NCBI RefSeq assembly: GCF_024748695.1
Contig: NZ_CP087176.1
Coordinates: 1,109,501 to 1,173,500 of the forward strand
DNA length: 64,000 nucleotides
From: Pseudomonas sp. B21-040
Lineage (GTDB): Bacteria > Pseudomonadota > Gammaproteobacteria > Pseudomonadales > Pseudomonadaceae
Direction of reading: 5' to 3'
Positions 57,232 through 64,000 of the stretch are shown in pieces. The notes below the pieces were generated by a model. The model saw only the letters and a program-made list of their open reading frames with translations, ran no database searches and was not told the origin of the DNA. The translations under genes were made by a program, and so were the position numbers. Position 1 is the first letter of the stretch, and the number at the start of each line of letters is the position of its first letter.

Positions 57232-58238
57232 AAATCGCGATCGTCAATGACATGCCCATGGCGGTAGAGGCTTTGCGCCGGGCCTTGGCGTTTGAGCCGG
57301 CGCACCAGGTGATTTGGGTGGCTGGCAATGGAGCGGAGGCGGTGCAGCTTTGCGCCGAAAATACGCCGGATCTGATTTTGATGGACCTGATCATGCCCGT
57401 CATGGACGGGGTGGAAGCGACCCGGCGGATCATGACAGAAACACCGTGCGCCATTGTCATCGTCACCGTTGACCGCCAGCAGAACGTGCATCGGGTGTTC
57501 GAGGCCATGGGCCACGGCGCGCTGGACGTGGTCGACACCCCGGCCCTCGGTGCCGGCAATGCCCAAGAGGCGGCGGCCCCGTTGTTGCGCAAGATCATGA
57601 ACATCGGCTGGCTGATTGGTGGCCGCAACGCTCAAGTCCCGAAGGCACCGAGCCCGCATCGCAGTTCCGCCTCGCGCCAGCGCCTGATCGCCATCGGCTC
57701 ATCCGCCGGCGGGCCGGCAGCGCTGGAAATTCTGCTCAAGGGTTTGCCGCGAGATTTTTCGGCAGCGATCGTGCTGGTCCAGCATGTGGATCAGGTCTTC
57801 GCTTCCGGCATGGCCGAATGGCTCGGCAGCGCCAGTGGCTTGAACGTGCGCCTGGCAGTGGAAGGTGAGGCGCCCCAGGCTGGCACGGTGTTGCTGGCCG
57901 GTACCAACCACCATATTCGCTTGCTGAAAAACGGCACGCTGGCCTACACCGCTGAACCGGTCAACGAAATCTACCGTCCTTCAATTGATGTGTTTTTCGA
58001 AAGCGTTGCCAATTACTGGAACGGTGACGCCGTGGGGGTTTTGTTGACCGGCATGGGGCGCGATGGCGCGCAGGGGCTTAAACTCATGCGCCAACAGGGT
58101 TACCTGACCATCGCTCAGGACCAGAACAGCAGTGCGGTGTTCGGAATGCCCAAGGCGGCCGCGGCCATCGACGCTGCTGTGGAAGTCCGCCCACTGAACA
58201 AGATCGCACCACGATTGCTGGAGATCTTTCCGAAATGA
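57228..58238 (+). CDS. wspF: Receptor methylesterase WspF
   Basis: 336-residue CheB-type protein. The receiver domain has the phospho-acceptor Asp in DLILMDLIMPVMDG. The methylesterase domain has the catalytic Ser in IGSSAGGPAAL, the His in VLVQHVDQVFA and the Asp in LTGMGRDGAQGL. It resets WspA and is the known negative regulator whose loss gives wrinkly spreaders. The frame here is complete. Its stop overlaps a mini-ORF that runs into the wspR start. Confidence 0.95.
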   Translation: MKIAIVNDMPMAVEALRRALAFEPAHQVIWVAGNGAEAVQLCAENTPDLILMDLIMPVMDGVEATRRIMTETPCAIVIVTVDRQQNVHRVFEAMGHGALDVVDTPALGAGNAQEAAAPLLRKIMNIGWLIGGRNAQVPKAPSPHRSSASRQRLIAIGSSAGGPAALEILLKGLPRDFSAAIVLVQHVDQVFASGMAEWLGSASGLNVRLAVEGEAPQAGTVLLAGTNHHIRLLKNGTLAYTAEPVNEIYRPSIDVFFESVANYWNGDAVGVLLTGMGRDGAQGLKLMRQQGYLTIAQDQNSSAVFGMPKAAAAIDAAVEVRPLNKIAPRLLEIFPK

Positions 58239-58294
58239 CCACCATTAGCAGTAATCCTGGCAAAGGCAGTATTCAGGTGACCGCACATGAATGA
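58235..58294 (+). other. 19-codon mini-ORF between wspF and wspR
   Basis: ATG at 58235 overlaps the wspF TGA, reads [19 protein letters not shown] and ends at TGA 58292-58294, eight bases inside wspR in another frame. It may only be chance, or it may carry ribosomes from wspF to wspR. wspR has its own AGGTGA site. Confidence 0.35.
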
Positions 58295-59288
58295 ATTACA
58301 GCTCGACGACTACAAAACCGACGAAAACGCCGCCATGGTGTTGTTGGTGGACGATCAGGCGATGATCGGCGAAGCGGTGCGTCGCGGGTTGTCGAACGAA
58401 GACAATATCGACTTCCACTTCTGCGCCGACCCGCACCAAGCCATTGCCCAAGCGATCCGCATCAAGCCGACGGTGATCCTTCAGGATCTGGTGATGCCCG
58501 GTCTGGACGGCCTGAGCCTGGTGCGCGAGTACCGCAATCATCCGGCGACCAAGGACATTCCGATCATTGTCCTGTCGACCAAGGAAGACCCGCTGATCAA
58601 GAGCGCGGCGTTTGCGGCCGGGGCCAACGATTATCTGGTGAAGCTGCCGGACAACATCGAGTTGGTGGCGCGCATTCGCTATCACTCGCGCTCCTACATG
58701 ACGCTGTTGCAGCGCGATGCGGCGTACCGGGCGTTGCGGGTCAGCCAGCAGCAACTGCTCGACACCAACCTGGTGCTGCAACGCCTGATGAACTCCGATG
58801 GCCTGACCGGGCTGTCGAACCGCCGGCATTTCGATGAGTACCTGGAACTGGAGTGGCGCCGTTCGCTGCGTGACCAGAGCCAATTGTCGTTGCTGATGAT
58901 CGATGTGGATTACTTCAAGTCCTATAACGACAGCTTCGGCCATCTGGAGGGCGACGAAGCCTTGCGCAAGGTGGCGACGGCGATTCGCGAGGCCAGCGCT
59001 CACCCGTCCGACCTGCCAGCCCGTTACGGTGGCGAAGAGTTTGCGTTGGTGCTGCCCAATACCACGCCGGGCGGTGCGCGGCTGGTGGCGGAGAAACTGC
59101 GTCAAACCGTGGCCGCGCTGAAAATTCCGCACATTTCACCGACCGAAGGCTCATGCCTGACCATCAGCATCGGCCTGTCCACCATGGTCCCGCAGCAGGG
59201 CAGCGATTGCCGGCAATTGATCTCGGCGGCGGATAAAGGGCTGTATCTGGCGAAGAACAATGGGCGTAATCAGGTGGGGATTGAGTGA
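58287..59288 (+). CDS. wspR: Diguanylate cyclase response regulator WspR
   Basis: 333 residues: receiver domain with phospho-acceptor D67 ([13 protein letters not shown]), a coiled-coil stalk (about 140-175), and a GGDEF domain with the active-site loop GGEEF at 248-252. Phosphorylation drives oligomerisation and c-di-GMP synthesis, promoting biofilm. The inhibitory RxxD site five residues before GGEEF reads H239-P-S-D242, so the key Arg is a His. Everything else, including [16 protein letters not shown] and the C-terminal [10 protein letters not shown], is typical. ATG 58287 has AGGTGA upstream. Confidence 0.95.
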   Translation: MNELQLDDYKTDENAAMVLLVDDQAMIGEAVRRGLSNEDNIDFHFCADPHQAIAQAIRIKPTVILQDLVMPGLDGLSLVREYRNHPATKDIPIIVLSTKEDPLIKSAAFAAGANDYLVKLPDNIELVARIRYHSRSYMTLLQRDAAYRALRVSQQQLLDTNLVLQRLMNSDGLTGLSNRRHFDEYLELEWRRSLRDQSQLSLLMIDVDYFKSYNDSFGHLEGDEALRKVATAIREASAHPSDLPARYGGEEFALVLPNTTPGGARLVAEKLRQTVAALKIPHISPTEGSCLTISIGLSTMVPQQGSDCRQLISAADKGLYLAKNNGRNQVGIE

Positions 59289-59302
59289 AGTAATACGCGA
59301 CC

Positions 59303-59450
59303 TGTAGCAGCTGCCGAGCCTGCGAGGCTGCGTCCGGCGGCAAAGCCGTCGTAAAACCATACAACACGGTCTACCAGGCAAACCGCGTGCGCAGGATTGG
59401 CGAGGACTTCGTCCTCGGACGCGGCCTCGCGGGGCTCGACCGCTGCTACA
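59303..59450. repeat. Long palindromic intergenic repeat, family A copy 5 (degenerate)
   Basis: Starts TGTAGCAGCTGCCGAGCCTG and ends GACCGCTGCTACA. The arms are less complementary than in other copies, and an extra internal palindrome CGAGGACTTCGTCCTCG lies near 59401-59417. Located after wspR. Confidence 0.7.
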
Positions 59451-59572
59451 GGGATGTTCCATGGTTTCAATCAAAACCATTCGCCGGTAAAGCGGCCAGG
59501 CGGGCTGCCGTGACAGCCTGATTACGTTATACTCGCCGGCTTTCAAAAGTTCGCCAACGAGTGCTGCCCGCC

Positions 59573-60668
59573 ATGGAAATCAACCCGATCCTTAACAGTA
59601 TCAAGGACCTGTCCGAGCGCTCCGAAACTATTCGGGGGTATCTTTGACTACGATCAAAAGCATGAGCGTCTGACTGAAGTCAATCGCGAGCTTGAAGATC
59701 CGTCTGTCTGGAACAACCCGACGTACGCTCAGGAACTGGGCCGCGAGCGGTCCATGCTGGCGCAGATCGTCGAAACCCTCGACGAAATGCACTCAGGCCT
59801 GGCCGACGCCAAAGACCTGCTGCTGATGTCCGCCGAAGAAGAAGACCAGGCCGCCGTCGATGACGTCGCTGCCGAAGTCGAGCGCCTGCGCGAGTCGCTG
59901 GAAAAACTCGAATTCCGTCGCATGTTCAGCGGTGAAATGGATGCCAACAACGCCTACCTGGATATCCAGGCCGGCTCCGGTGGCACCGAGGCTCAGGACT
60001 GGGCCAACATCCTGCTGCGCATGTACCTGCGCTGGGCTGACAAGCGCGGTTTCGACGCGACCATCATGGAGCTGTCCGCCGGTGAAGTCGCCGGGATCAA
60101 GGGCGCTACCGTGCACATCAAGGGCGAATACGCCTTTGGCTGGTTGCGTACCGAAATTGGCGTGCACCGTCTGGTGCGCAAGAGCCCGTTCGACTCCGGT
60201 AACCGCCGCCACACCTCGTTCTCGGCGGTGTTTGTGTCGCCGGAAATCGATGACAACATCGAAATCGACATCAACCCGTCGGACCTGCGCATCGACACCT
60301 ACCGCTCCTCCGGTGCCGGTGGTCAGCACGTAAACACCACCGACTCGGCCGTGCGGATTACCCACGTACCGTCCAACACCGTGGTCAGCTGCCAGAACGA
60401 ACGCTCCCAGCACGCCAACAAAGACACCGCGATGAAAATGTTGCGGGCGCGCTTGTACGAGCAGGAAGTGCAGAAACGCAATGCCGCCTCCCAGGCCCTG
60501 GAAGACACCAAGTCCGACATCGGCTGGGGTCACCAGATCCGCTCGTATGTACTCGATGCGTCGCGAATCAAGGATTTGCGCACTAACATCGAACGCAGCG
60601 ACTGCGACAAGGTGCTCGACGGCGATATCGACGAATACCTGGTGGCCAGCCTGAAACAAGGCCTGTAA
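59573..60668 (+). CDS. prfB: Peptide chain release factor 2, programmed +1 frameshift
   Basis: RF2 recognises UGA and UAA. Frame 0 from ATG 59573 encodes 24 residues ([20 protein letters not shown], then RGYL) and meets TGA at 59645-59647 in the context CTT TGA C, with the SD-like GGGGG just upstream. A +1 slip at CTT reads GAC TAC GAT and continues to 60668, giving 364 residues. The SPF tripeptide for stop recognition is in [11 protein letters not shown] and the catalytic GGQ is in [16 protein letters not shown]. The shift lets RF2 levels control their own synthesis. Confidence 0.97.
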
Positions 60669-60706
60669 GCCATGCAATACAGGATCGACTGACATACCTC
60701 GATCCT

Positions 60707-60753
60707 TGTAGGAGCCGGCCTGCCGGCGATCCCCAGGCCGCAGGCCTGGGGGC
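60707..60753. repeat. REP-like unit with adjacent hairpin
   Basis: TGTAGGAGCCGGCCTGCCGG followed by a second hairpin CCCCAGGCC / GGCCTGGGG with GCA loop, between prfB and lysS. Confidence 0.75.
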
Positions 60754-60782
60754 AACGAACCTGTGATGGAATATTTAAAGAC

Positions 60783-62285
60783 ATGAGCGACCTAGAACTC
60801 GACCCGCAAGCCCTGCAACAGGAAGAAAACTCCCTGATCGCCCTGCGCAAGGAAAAGCTTGCTGCCGAGCGCGCCAAGGGCAATGCCTTCCCGAACGACT
60901 TCCGCCGCGAAAACTACTGCGAAGATCTGCAGAAGAAATACGCGGACAAGACCAAGGAAGAGCTGGCAGAGGCTGCAATTCCGGTCAAGGTTGCCGGTCG
61001 CATCATGCTCAACCGTGGCTCGTTCATGGTGATTCAGGACATGACCGGGCGGATTCAGGTTTACGTCAACCGTAAAACCCTGTCCGAAGAAACCCTGGCC
61101 GCCGTGAAGACCTGGGACATGGGCGACATCATCGCCGCCGAAGGCACCCTGGCCCGTTCCGGCAAGGGCGACCTGTACGTTGAAATGACCACTGTGCGCC
61201 TGCTGACCAAGTCGCTGCGCCCGCTGCCGGACAAGCACCACGGCCTGACCGACACCGAACAGCGCTACCGTCAGCGTTATGTCGACCTGATCGTCAACGA
61301 AGACGTGCGCCAGACCTTCCGCGTTCGTTCGCAAGTCATCGCGCACATCCGCAGCTTCCTGATGCAGCGTGACTTCCTGGAAGTCGAAACGCCGATGCTG
61401 CAAACCATTCCTGGCGGTGCGGCGGCCAAGCCGTTCGAAACCCACCACAACGCGCTGGACATGGGCATGTTCCTGCGTATCGCGCCAGAGCTGTACCTCA
61501 AGCGCCTTGTTGTTGGCGGTTTCGAGAAAGTGTTCGAGATCAACCGCAACTTCCGTAACGAAGGCGTTTCGACTCGTCACAACCCTGAATTCACCATGTT
61601 GGAGTTCTACCAGGCTTACGCCGACTACGAAGACAACATGGACCTGACCGAAGAACTGTTCCGTGAGCTGGCGCAGCTGGTTCTGGGCAGCACCGACGTG
61701 CCTTACGGCGACAAAGTGTTCCACTTCGGCGAACCGTTCGTGCGTCTGTCGGTGTTCGACTCGATCCTCAAGTACAACCCTGAGCTGACCGCTGACGACC
61801 TGAACGACATCGACAAGGCTCGCGCCATCGCCAAGAAGGCCGGCGCCAAGGTGCTGGGCTTCGAAGGTCTGGGCAAGCTGCAAGTGATGATTTTCGAAGA
61901 ACTGGTCGAGCACAAGCTGGAGCAGCCGCACTTCATCACCCAGTACCCGTTCGAAGTGTCGCCGCTGGCTCGTCGCAACGATGACAACCCGAACGTCACC
62001 GACCGTTTCGAATTGTTCATCGGCGGCCGTGAAATCGCCAACGCCTACTCCGAGTTGAACGACGCGGAAGACCAGGCTGAGCGTTTCATGGCGCAAGTCG
62101 CTGACAAGGACGCGGGCGATGACGAAGCCATGCACTACGACGCCGACTTCGTGCGCGCGCTGGAATACGGCATGCCGCCAACGGCGGGTGAAGGCATCGG
62201 TATCGACCGTCTGGTGATGCTGCTGACCAACTCGCCGTCGATCCGCGACGTGATCCTGTTCCCGCACATGCGGCCGCAAGCGTAA
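60783..62285 (+). CDS. lysS: Lysyl-tRNA synthetase, class II
   Basis: 500 residues. The N-terminal OB anticodon-binding domain ([22 protein letters not shown]) is followed by the class II core: motif 1 around [15 protein letters not shown], motif 2 [21 protein letters not shown] and motif 3 [22 protein letters not shown]. It charges tRNA-Lys. It follows prfB, as in E. coli and other pseudomonads, and ends at a strong terminator. Confidence 0.98.
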   Translation: MSDLELDPQALQQEENSLIALRKEKLAAERAKGNAFPNDFRRENYCEDLQKKYADKTKEELAEAAIPVKVAGRIMLNRGSFMVIQDMTGRIQVYVNRKTLSEETLAAVKTWDMGDIIAAEGTLARSGKGDLYVEMTTVRLLTKSLRPLPDKHHGLTDTEQRYRQRYVDLIVNEDVRQTFRVRSQVIAHIRSFLMQRDFLEVETPMLQTIPGGAAAKPFETHHNALDMGMFLRIAPELYLKRLVVGGFEKVFEINRNFRNEGVSTRHNPEFTMLEFYQAYADYEDNMDLTEELFRELAQLVLGSTDVPYGDKVFHFGEPFVRLSVFDSILKYNPELTADDLNDIDKARAIAKKAGAKVLGFEGLGKLQVMIFEELVEHKLEQPHFITQYPFEVSPLARRNDDNPNVTDRFELFIGGREIANAYSELNDAEDQAERFMAQVADKDAGDDEAMHYDADFVRALEYGMPPTAGEGIGIDRLVMLLTNSPSIRDVILFPHMRPQA

Positions 62286-62300
62286 GTGTTTCAATTAAGA

Positions 62301-62325
62301 AGCCGCCTTTTCAGGCGGCTTTTTA
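62301..62325 (+). terminator. Terminator after lysS
   Basis: Stem AGCCGCCT (62301-62308) / AGGCGGCT (62313-62320) and a T tract. Confidence 0.9.
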
Positions 62326-62384
62326 TTGCCTGTCTGGCACAAACGTATCAATTTGTTGCTTTCATCTGAGAGGAAAGACCTGTC

Positions 62385-63101
62385 GTGAATCGTGCAATGG
62401 CTCAAGAAGGTGCAGCGGGTATCGCCACTGCGGTCGCTGAAAGTGTTCAGTACCAGGGCCGCAAGGCCAGCCGACAGGGCAGCGAGCAGCGTCGACAGGA
62501 CATTCTCGATGCGGCGATGCGCATTGTCGTGCGCGATGGCGTGCGGGCCGTGCGCCACCGGGCGGTGGCGGCCGAGGCCGGCGTACCGTTGTCGGCGACG
62601 ACCTATTACTTCAAGGATATCGATGACTTGCTCACCGATACCTTCGCTCAATACGTGGAACGCAGTGCGGCGTTCATGGCCAAGTTGTGGGTGAACAACG
62701 AAGGCCTGCTGCGCGAGATGGTGGTCAGCGGCGACGGCAGCCCGCAGGCTCGCGCGCAACTGGCGGACGATATCGCTCGACTGATGGCGGACTACGTTCA
62801 CCGGCAATTGATCAACCGTCGCGAACACTTGATGGCGGAACAGGCGTTCCGTCAGGAGGCCTTGTTGAACCCGCGCCTGGCGGAACTGGTGCGCTCGCAT
62901 CAGCAAATCCTCCTTCAGGGCACGTGCCAGCTTTTCGAGGTATTGGGTTCTCGTGAGCCACAAGAGGATGCCAAAGTGTTGACGGCGATTATCGGACGGA
63001 TGGAGTATCAGGGCTTGCTCAACGACGCGGAGCCTGTGGGCGAAGAAGAAATGCTCGGTATCCTCAATCGTTACATGCACTTGGTACTCGCGTCGGTGTA
63101 A
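62385..63101 (+). CDS. TetR/AcrR family transcriptional regulator
   Basis: 238 residues. After a 30-residue leader, a TetR helix-turn-helix is seen (RRQDILDAAMRIVVRDGVRAVRHRAVAAEAGVPLSATTYYFKDIDDLL). The ligand-binding part is all helical. The GTG at 62385 is annotated. ATG 62397 (MAQEGAAGIAT) is an equally possible start. It is next to lysS in pseudomonads generally, with no obvious target operon adjacent, so its ligand and regulon cannot be given. Confidence 0.87.
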   Translation: MNRAMAQEGAAGIATAVAESVQYQGRKASRQGSEQRRQDILDAAMRIVVRDGVRAVRHRAVAAEAGVPLSATTYYFKDIDDLLTDTFAQYVERSAAFMAKLWVNNEGLLREMVVSGDGSPQARAQLADDIARLMADYVHRQLINRREHLMAEQAFRQEALLNPRLAELVRSHQQILLQGTCQLFEVLGSREPQEDAKVLTAIIGRMEYQGLLNDAEPVGEEEMLGILNRYMHLVLASV

Positions 63102-63123
63102 TCCCTGAGGACGCCACAAAACC

Positions 63124-63215
63124 CTGTGGGAGCGAGCTTGCTCGCGATGACGGCCTGACATTCAACATCTCTGTTGGCTGACACACCGCTATCGCGAGCA
63201 AGCTCGCTCCCACAG
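63124..63215. repeat. REP-like inverted repeat pair (type B)
   Basis: CTGTGGGAGCGAGCTTGCTC and its complement ending GCGAGCAAGCTCGCTCCCACAG, separated by about 40 bases. The arm core is GAGCTTGCTC, where the copy at 1500 has GGGCTTGCCC. Both halves of the pair changed together. Confidence 0.85.
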
Positions 63216-63262
63216 GGGCAGGTGTTCAGTTCAGGGCTGCGTGTGTTCATAGGGAGTGTTGA

Positions 63263-63817
63263 ATGAAAGCCTGGCGTGGCGTAGTGATCGCCTTGTCGTT
63301 GTTGCTGCTCAGTGGCTGTCTGGTGACCTTCAAGGAGCCTCTGCCCGCAAGCGACCCCGCGCCCAAAGGTTTACTCGGCAAATGGACCAGCACCAACGCC
63401 TGGGGCGAACCGATGAACCTTGAGTTGACGCGCATCGGCGACAATCGCTATCAGGCGGTCAGTTACTTCAAGGCAACCCCCGGCGAACGTGAAGCCTATC
63501 CCTTCACCGTCTCGCGCCATGGCAGCCGCTGGTACTTGTCGGCGAAGGTGCCGGCCAAATTCGGCGGGCATTTCACCATTGCCGGTTTCGAGCTCACTGA
63601 ACAACATGAACTGGTGGTCTACAACCTCGACCTCGAGCAGATCAACCAGGCCCTCGGACAAAAAGTCTTGAGTGGCGAAGACTTCCAGACCGATGACGGC
63701 GACGGCGTATTGGTCAACAACTCGATGGATCAGGTGTTTACTTACCTCGACGATCCGGCCAATTCCGATGTCTTCGTCGAAGCGGTGCGCTATCAGCGCA
63801 TGGCCAAACGCAAATAA
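63263..63817 (+). CDS. Hypothetical lipoprotein
   Basis: 184 residues with a lipoprotein signal ending LLLLSGC (C19 is the lipid site; the following residues LVTF give no clear inner-membrane retention signal). The mature part starts KEPLPASDPAPKGLLGKWTS and looks like a small beta-rich envelope protein. It is conserved next to the TetR gene in Pseudomonas. Function unknown. Confidence 0.82.
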   Translation: MKAWRGVVIALSLLLLSGCLVTFKEPLPASDPAPKGLLGKWTSTNAWGEPMNLELTRIGDNRYQAVSYFKATPGEREAYPFTVSRHGSRWYLSAKVPAKFGGHFTIAGFELTEQHELVVYNLDLEQINQALGQKVLSGEDFQTDDGDGVLVNNSMDQVFTYLDDPANSDVFVEAVRYQRMAKRK

Positions 63818-63853
63818 ACCCAGTACATAACGGCTTTTCTACAGGAGTTTCGG

Positions 63854-64000
63854 GTGGACGATTACCAGCAGACGATACGCATTTTGTCCGATCGCATTGT
63901 GCTGGCGCAGACGCCGATTCGGGTCCTTGATGCGGTCAAGTGGGACGACACTATCCGTCAGAAATTTCTCAAGGCCAAGGGCAAGGAATTGCCTGCCGTG
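63854..64000 (+). CDS. QEGLA-motif (DUF1704) protein, N-terminal part
   Basis: 49 codons from GTG 63854 (AGGAG at 63843-63847) to the window edge, reading DDYQQTIRILSDRIVLAQTP and RVLDAVKWDDTIRQKFLKAKG. This matches the start of the flavohemoglobin expression-modulating QEGLA-motif family, a putative metallopeptidase-like protein of about 400 residues. The QEGLA/His part lies outside the window. Confidence 0.7.
   Translation, partial: MDDYQQTIRILSDRIVLAQTPIRVLDAVKWDDTIRQKFLKAKGKELPAV

Overview
This window is chromosomal DNA from a Pseudomonas, most likely of the P. fluorescens group. The evidence is the protein sequences, the high GC content, the gene order (recO-pdxJ, mltF/purL, ffh, rpsP-rimM-trmD-rplS, xerD-dsbC-hom-thrC, recJ, wspABCDEFR, prfB-lysS), and many intergenic palindromic repeats of the kind abundant in that group. 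Most of it is conserved core genome. No tRNA, rRNA, IS element or CRISPR array was seen.

Layout. 1-8.9 kb: recO-pdxJ, the lytic transglycosylase mltF, the very large purine enzyme purL, a Nif3-like small protein, an L,D-transpeptidase and a zinc-ribbon NUDIX hydrolase. 8.9-16 kb: a CoA-type NUDIX enzyme, gamma-carbonic anhydrase, a DUF1289 protein, a VUT (preQ0-type) transporter, purT, an MFS transporter, a CorC-type CBS protein and a YpjD/CcsA-like membrane protein. 16-20 kb: ffh and the ribosome/tRNA-modification operon rpsP-rimM-trmD-rplS with a recognisable promoter and terminator. 20-26.6 kb: a cation/proton antiporter, xerD, dsbC, and the threonine genes hom-thrC with tandem hairpins in front of hom. 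26.7-36.4 kb: a BvgS-like sensor that lacks its kinase module, DUF3509, a periplasmic-binding-like protein overlapping a class III CoA transferase, yaeQ, recJ, a XenA-like old yellow enzyme and opgD.

36.4-39.9 kb is the main accessory patch. It holds a small unknown ORF, a Bro-N (phage antirepressor-like) pseudogene with two in-frame stops, and an intact two-gene ATPase/TOPRIM pair of the RloA-RloB (AbiL-like) type, which is a probable phage-defence module with lower GC than its surroundings.

39.9-49.9 kb is a polyamine/aminobutyraldehyde catabolic block, all on the minus strand: an APC permease, two PatD-like aldehyde dehydrogenases flanking a YdcSTUV-type ABC transporter, and a LysR regulator. 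A large palindrome separates the binding-protein gene from the rest of the transporter. 50-59.3 kb: a DUF533/TerB-like gene and the complete wspABCDEFR surface-sensing operon that controls cyclic-di-GMP. The diguanylate cyclase WspR carries His where the inhibitory-site Arg is expected. 59.5-64 kb: prfB with its programmed +1 frameshift, lysS, a TetR regulator, a lipoprotein and the start of a QEGLA-motif gene.

The intergenic space is unusually rich in two families of inverted repeats: a long one of about 100-150 bp with five copies, and a REP-like family with paired or single units. Their arms differ between copies but stay complementary within a copy.
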